Shown here in pieces: positions 58,030 to 64,000 of a stretch of DNA of 64,000 nt. The translations under genes were made by a program, and so were the position numbers. How positions within the stretch are numbered: the first letter of the stretch is position 1; each line of letters starts with the position of its first letter. The notes under the pieces are model-generated. The model was given only the letters and a program-made list of their open reading frames with translations. It searched no databases and was not told the origin of the DNA. The stretch spans positions 57,060,169 to 57,124,168 of the forward strand of contig CM037783.1 in NCBI GenBank assembly GCA_021229015.1, written 5' to 3'. The DNA comes from Solen grandis. Taxonomy: Eukaryota; Mollusca; Bivalvia; Adapedonta; Solenidae.

Positions 58030-61000
58030 TCTTTATATTTTGTGAGGCTTTCGTTGAGTTTGGCACAATCAAATTGAAGGGATACAGGATAAAGGGGCGT
58101 CTAATAAACTGGTTAACTGATTACATCTCAAATAGAAAACAGTCAGTGCTTCTTAATAATAGTTATTCATGATCAAAATCTATAAATGCAGGAGTTCCCT
58201 CGATCCCCCTCTGCTTTTAATTTCTTGTCAAAGATATCGTGATAATTTAAGTCTTCCGCGTTTGTTTGCGGATGATATATCTTTAACTTACTCTTCATTT
58301 TTAACAACTGATAATCTAAATGGAGATCTTAAAACACTACATGAATCGTCAAGCAAGTGGCTAATTGAATTCAATCAAACTAAGACTAATGTTTTATTCA
58401 TTTCAAAAACAACAGTGAAAGATAATTTATCATTAACCTTTGGTGACACATTTTTAACAAGGGTACACGACCACAAACACTTTGGAGTAATATTATCAGG
58501 TAACTGTAAGTGGTCAAAACATATAGATTTTATATTTGAATAATGTTTCAAGCAGGTATGTGTATAGCGAAAATTTAAAAACTCTATAAAATACTTTACT
58601 TAAGATTTTTAAATCGTATATACAACCCATTTAAGAATATGCATGTGAGAAAAATGGATGGATGTAGCTTAATATGCATGTGTGAATATTGGATGGATGT
58701 AGCTTAATATGCATGTGTGAATATTGGATGGATGTAGCTTAATATGCATGTGTGAATATTGGATGGATGTAGCTTAATATGCATGTGTGAATATTGGATG
58801 GATGTAGCTTAATATACATGTGTGAATATTGGATGAATGTAGCTTAATATGCATGTGGATGGATGTAGCTTAATATACATGTGTGAATATTGGATGAATG
58901 TAGCTTAATATACATGTGAGAAAAATGGATGGATGTAGCTTAATATGCATGTGTGAATATTGGATGGATGTAGCTAAATAAACATGTGTGAATATTGGAT
59001 GAATGTAGCTTAATATGCATGTGGATGGATGTAGCTTAATATGCATGTGTGAATATTGGATGGATGTAGCTTAATATGCATGTGTGAATATTGGATGGAT
59101 GTAGCTTAATATACATGTGTGAATATTGGATGAATGTAGCTTAATATGCATGTGTGAATATTGGATGGATGTAGCTTAATATACATGTGTGAATATTGGA
59201 TGGATGTAGCTTAATATACATGTGTGAATATTGGATGGATGTAGCTTAATATACATGTGTGAATATTGGATGGATGTAGCTTAATATACATGTGTGAATA
59301 TTGGATGGATGTAGCTTAATATGCATGTGTGAATATTGGATGGATGTAGCTTAATATGCATGTGTGAATATTGGATGGATGTAGCTTAATATACATGTGT
59401 GAATATTGGATGAATGTAGCTTAATATGCATGTGTGAATATTGGATGGATGTAGCTAAATATACATTTGTGAATATTGGATGGATGTAGCTTAATATACA
59501 TGTGTGAATATTGGATGGATGTAGCTTAATATACATGTGTGAATATTGGATGGATGTAGCTTAATATACATGTGTGAATATTGGATGGATGTAGCTTAAT
59601 ATACATGTGTGAATATTGGATGGATGTAGCTTAATATACATGTGTGAATATTGGATGGATGTAGCTTAATATGCATGTTGAATATTGGATGGATGTAGCT
59701 TATTATGCATGTTTGAATATTGGATGAATGTAGCTTAATATGCATGTGTGAATATTGGATGGATGTAGCTTAATATGCATGTGTAAATATTGGATGGAGG
59801 TAGCTTAATATGCATGTGTGAATATTGGATGAATGTAGCTTAATATGCATGTGTGAATAATGTGTGAATATTGGATGGATGTAGCTTAATATACATGTGT
59901 GAATATTGGATGGATGTAGCTTAATATGCATGTGTGAATATTGGATGGATGTAGCTTAATATGCATGTGTGAATATTGGATGGATATAGCTTAATATGCA
60001 TGTGGATGGATGTAGCTTAATATGCATGTGTGAAGATTGAATGAATATTGGATGGATGTAGCTTAATATGCATGTGTGAATATTGGATGGATGTAGCTTA
60101 ATATGCATGTGTGAAGATTGAATGAATATTGGATGGATGTAGCTTATTATGCATGTTTGAATATTGGATGAATGTAGCTTAATATGCATGTGTGAATATT
60201 GGATGGATGTAGCTTAATATGCATGTGTAAATATTGGATGGAGGTAGCTTAATATGCATGTGTGAATATTGGATGGATGTAGCTTAATATGCATGTGTGA
60301 ATATTGGATGGATGTAGCTTAATATGCATGTGGATGGATGTAGCTTAATATGCATGTGGATGGATGTAGCTTAATATGCATGTGGATGGATGTAGCTTAA
60401 TATGCATGTGCGAATATTGGATGGATGTAGCTTAATATGCATGTGTGAATATTGGATGGATGTAGCTTAATATACATTTGGATGGATGTAGCTTAATATG
60501 CATGTGCGAATATTGGATGGATGTAGCTTAATATGCATGTGTGAATATTGGATGGATGTAGCTTAATATACATATGTGAATATTGGATGGATGTAGCTTA
60601 ATATACATTTGGATGGATGTAGCTTATTATGCATGTGTGAATATTGGATGGATGTAGCTTAATATACATGTGTGAATATTGGATGGATGTAGCTTGGGGG
60701 ATTCAGACAGATCAGAAAAGATTCAACTTGATATGGCAAGAATAACAACTGGTTTACCTTTATTTTTTAATAGAGAACTTTATAATATTGAGAAACTGGA
60801 CTTATCTCTTAAGTGTCAGAAAAATAAGTAAAAAACTATGTTTATTTTATAAAATGACAAATAACGTGTTACTCGGTTACCCGAATTGCCTTTTACCAGA
60901 GCAAGTCGTCAGTATATCTCATTATGACTTAAGAAATAGAAATGACTACGTGATGCCACAATCCAGACTAACTCTGTCTAATAACTCTTTCATAAATTCT

Positions 61001-61510
61001 ACATTGCATCATTGGAATTCTCTAGAGTTAACTGTAAGGACCCTGTCTTTATTTGATTAATTTAAAAAAGCAGAATCGCCAAAAGGTGTAAAAATACCTG
61101 AATACTGCAAAACGGGTGAAAGAAGATTTAATATATTGCATTCCAGGTTAAGATGCCAATGTAGTAGCTTAAACTATTATCTATTCAAAGTAGATATAAG
61201 TCAAGATCCTTCTTGTACATGTAGATACCCAAAACCATTTTTAGGTAATTCTGATGTAAGTTTTACGTATAAATGTTGCACCTAAATGTGAACTTAACAA
61301 CTCTATTTCTATTCACCTCCTAGCTTTTTCTAGAAATATTATATTTCAATATCCTTTACATGTATTCTTTAATCTTTTTTGTGCAAATCTTTTGATTAAT
61401 ATGTTTTGATAAATACTGATTGATAATTATATATGCTGTATGCCATATTTTGTAAAGGTTTTAGTACTGTTGTAATAAGTCGTATCCAATCTCATGTTTG
61501 AGTGAAATTA
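58030..61510 (+). mobile_element. Degraded LINE (non-LTR reverse transcriptase) split by a minisatellite
   Basis: The 5' part (58060-58560) reads, with frameshifts, as a reverse transcriptase: LINWLTDYISNRKQSVLLNN, INAGVPS, then LPRLFADDISLTYSS with the catalytic F-A-D-D, and KWLIEFNQTKTNVLF. The next segment, after KHFGVILSGNCKWSKHI, breaks at 58620-58660. The protein resumes at 60690 with GDSDRSEKIQLDMARITTGL and continues through KLCLFYKMTNNVLLGYP, LRNRNDYVMPQSR and FINSTLHHWNSL to RRFNILHSRLRCQCSSLNYY and DPSCTC. This is a jockey/CR1-group C-terminus, followed by an AT-rich tail to about 61510. The coding is interrupted by stops and a loss around GVPS, so the copy is dead. It lies antisense to VIRMA. 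Confidence 0.85.
58636..60695. repeat. 2-kb minisatellite, 35-bp unit, about 60 copies
   Basis: The consensus unit is GGATGGATGTAGCTTAATAT plus GCATGTGTGAATATT. Variants are GCATG or ACATG, GGATGA, and shortened units of 26 bp that lack GTGAATATT. A few composite units carry an extra GAAGATTGAATGAATATT, near 60030 and 60110. The array sits exactly inside the reverse transcriptase of the surrounding LINE. Confidence 0.95.
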
Positions 61511-62562
61511 CAGCAATAAAGATGTTTAAACTACTTGTCAAAGATAGCTACATGTCATTAAAAACAGGTTTGCACGGGCTTCACTATCTTGATTATTTGA
61601 ACATGTTTCACGGTAGTATACACAGTTGCTGATAAAATTGAGATTTAAGGGTCCATTAAATTTAATGACGTTTAAAGTTTACACACATTCAGCTTGTATG
61701 GCGCAAATAATGTTGTAAAATGTAAAGATATATGAGACTGGTCTGTTTTAACACCTTTTTATGTCGTCGAGATCTGTGATCGGGGGCATATTTATCATGC
61801 GAGAAAGCATTTACGGTGGGTTGATGCAAGTTTACTTCGTTTGTTGCAACAAAATCATCAAACTTATTCGCATCCAGCAGACCGTAAAATTCATTCAACA
61901 TTATGAACATTATGAGTTTAATTTATTCGTTCCTTTTTATTATAATAGAATGAATATACTCCACATCCTGCAGCAGGTATCTACAATGTGCGTATATGGA
62001 ACGTTAAACAGAGAAATTGATATTATTCAAGAAAGAATGAAGAAGATCTCCTATATTAACAGAGGTTTATAAGATTTAACATTTTATACCCAAACAAGGT
62101 GTATGGTGTTTTAAAAGCCCGAGGCTTTATTTAGTAAATCTTCTCATGATTAATGTATTAATATGTATAAATAGGTCTTACATTTGCGATATTAAATGCA
62201 GTTTTGCATATATTAGATTTTATTTCACACCCATTCATCTTTTGTGACATCATTTTGTTCTGTTCGTCCTGTAAAATATTCACGTATGGTACAAATATTG
62301 GACTTAAAACGATTTGCTTAAGATGGACGGATGACCAAATCCGAGTGCAAAAATATTGTAACTACAAACAAATAAAAAAGTAGTTACAACAGTTTTGCAC
62401 ACACCTAGCCCTAAAGTTACCATTTAGCATACAACGGTAAACACGTAGTTCAAAGCCGGGTTATGAACGGTAATGTGCATTAAGTTAAAGTCATTACAAT
62501 TACCTGTTTGACAGTCGAAAACATCATAGTGATAAGTACATGGTCTCTTGAGTCTTTGTTAG
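61511..62562. other. No gene recognised
   Basis: AT-rich sequence in which a plus frame stays open at 61761-62072 (103 codons). Its composition (Ile, Tyr, His-rich, no domain) and lack of resemblance to known families argue against coding. I see no VIRMA N-terminal exon here. Confidence 0.5.
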
Positions 62563-64000
62563 GATGTGGATCACTTTTGTGATAAGTCTAGGTTATCCCC
62601 CTGCAATGGGGCCATGTCAGATCACTTTTGTGATAGGTCTAGGTTATCCCCCTGCAATGGGGCCATGTCAGATCACTTTTGTGATAAGTCTAGGTTATCC
62701 CCCTGCAATAGGGCCATGTCAGATCACTTTTGTGATAGGTCTAGGTTATCCCCCTGAAGGGGCCATTTATCCCCCTGCAATGGGCCATGTCAGATCACTT
62801 TTGTGATAGGTCTAGGTTATCCCCCTGCAATGGGGCCATGTCAGATCACTTTTGTGATAGGTCTAGGTTATCCCCCTGCAATGGGGCCATGTCAGATCAC
62901 TTTTGTGATAGGTCTAGGTTATCCCCCTGCAATGGGGCCATGTCAGATCACTTTTGTGATATGTCTAGGTTATCCCCCTGCAATGGGGCCATGTCAGATC
63001 ACTTTTGTGATATGTCTAGGTTATCCCCCTGCAATGGGGCCATGTCAGATCACTTTTGTGATAGGTCTAGGTTATCCCCCTGCAATGGGGCCATGTCAGA
63101 TCACTTTTGTGATAAGTCTAGGTTATCCCCCTGCAATGGGGCCATGTCAGATCACTTTTGTGATAGGTCTAGGTTATCCCCTGCAATGGGGCCATGTCAG
63201 ATCACTTTTGTGATAGGTCTAGGTTATCCCCCTGCAATGGGGCCATGTCAGATCACATTTGTGATAGGTCTAGGTTATCTCCCTGCAATGGGGCCATGTC
63301 AGATCACTTTTGTGATAGGTCTAGGTTATCTCCCTGCAATGGGGCCATGTCAAATCACTTTTGTGATAGGTCTAGGTTATCCCCCTGCAATGGGGCCATG
63401 TCAGATCACTTTTGTGATAGGTCTAGGTTATCCCCCTGCAATGGGGCCATGTCAGATCACTTTTGTCATAAGTCTAGGTTATCTCACTGCTATGGGGCCA
63501 TGTCAGATCACTTTTGTGATAGGTCTAGGTTATCTCCCTGCAATGGGGCCATGTCAGATCACGTTTGTGATAAGTCTAGGTTATCCCCCTGCAATGGGGC
63601 CATGTCAGATCACTTTTGTGATAAGTCTTAGTAATCACCAAAACAATTGGGCCATGTTGGATCACTTTTGTGATAAGTCTAGGTAATCCTCCAGCAGTGG
63701 GGCCATGTCAGACCACTTTTGTGATAAGTCTAGGTAATCCCCCAGCAGTGGGGCCATGTCAGATCACTTTTGTGATAAGTCTTAGTAATCACCAAAACAA
63801 AGGGGCCATGTTGGATCACTTTTGTGATAAGTCTAGGTAATCCTCCAGCAGTGGGGCCATGTCAGACCACATTTGTGATAAGTCTATGTAATCCTCCAGC
63901 AGTGGGCCATGTCAGATCACTTTTGTGATAAGTCTAGGTAATCCCCCAGCAGTGGGGCCATGTCAGATCACTTTTGTGATAAGTCTAGGTAATCCTCCAG
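62563..64000. repeat. 51-bp satellite array reaching the window end
   Basis: About 28 units of 51 bp: GATCACTTTTGTGATAGGTC, TAGGTTATCCCCCTGCAATG, GGGCCATGTCA. Each unit contains a small palindrome (ATCACTTTTGTGAT). Two subtypes are ordered along the array: GGTTATCCCCCTGCAATGG up to about 63600, then GGTAATCCTCCAGCAGTGG. A third form, TTAGTAATCACCAAAACAA, appears at about 63628 and 63781. Because 51 is a multiple of three, several plus frames are open for up to 299 codons (repeat MSDHFCDRSRLSPCNGA); I do not call a gene. Confidence 0.95.

Noticed and set aside
58169..58543. A separate reverse-transcriptase gene
   Set aside because: The FADD-containing frame is only a fragment of a LINE with frameshifts upstream and a minisatellite downstream, so it is annotated as a dead mobile element.
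61761..62072. A 103-codon plus-strand frame
   Set aside because: AT-driven composition, no recognisable domain and no splice or promoter context; kept as anonymous sequence.
62787..63686. A 299-codon plus-strand open frame with 17-residue repeats (MSDHFCDRSRLSPCNGA)
   Set aside because: It is produced by a 51-bp satellite whose unit is a multiple of three. Three overlapping frames are open at once, unit-length changes shift the frame, and there is no splice or start context.

Overview
Eukaryotic nuclear DNA: AT-rich, intron-rich, with phase-consistent GT-AG introns and many short transposable elements. The gene content (an animal C18orf63-type gene and VIRMA), the V-type tRNA-derived SINEs, and the abundant palindromic elements and intronic repeats starting AGAGGGCCATGATGGCCCT suggest a lophotrochozoan, most likely a bivalve mollusc. 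The animal assignment is firm; the bivalve assignment is inference from repeat style. Two runs of exactly 100 N (7804-7903 and 57904-58003) are assembly gaps. || Layout. (1) 641-7803, minus strand: the 3' part of a secreted-looking gene in which each of nine exons encodes one four-cysteine module. All inner exons are phase 1-1, and the gene runs into the first gap. (2) 7904-13900: no gene recognised; a MITE, a G26 run, a four-unit 160-bp tandem repeat, a full V-type SINE and a LINE 3' fragment. (3) 13928-25010, plus strand: a complete 12-exon homologue of the uncharacterised vertebrate gene C18orf63, reconstructed from start to stop with every splice phase matching. (4) 25109-25847: a long TTAA-flanked foldback element between two convergent genes. 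(5) 27088-56555, minus strand: thirty exons of VIRMA (virilizer homologue, scaffold of the m6A mRNA methyltransferase complex), about 1448 residues ending at the natural stop. The N-terminal exons are not visible and probably lie past 64000. (6) 56556-64000: intronic or upstream sequence of VIRMA holding a plus-strand LINE, a 2-kb minisatellite that grew inside that LINE, and a 51-bp satellite that runs off the window. || The three genes show no functional link. C18orf63 and VIRMA are tail-to-tail. VIRMA introns are loaded with repeats: a TTAA palindrome family (three of five copies here), long elements with internal 165-bp tandem units, and hairpin elements with GACA-type cores. The most unusual items are the one-exon-one-module cysteine gene, the decoy exon 2 in C18orf63 set between perfect 23-bp direct repeats, the hairpin next to the C18orf63 start codon, and the minisatellite derived from LINE coding sequence.
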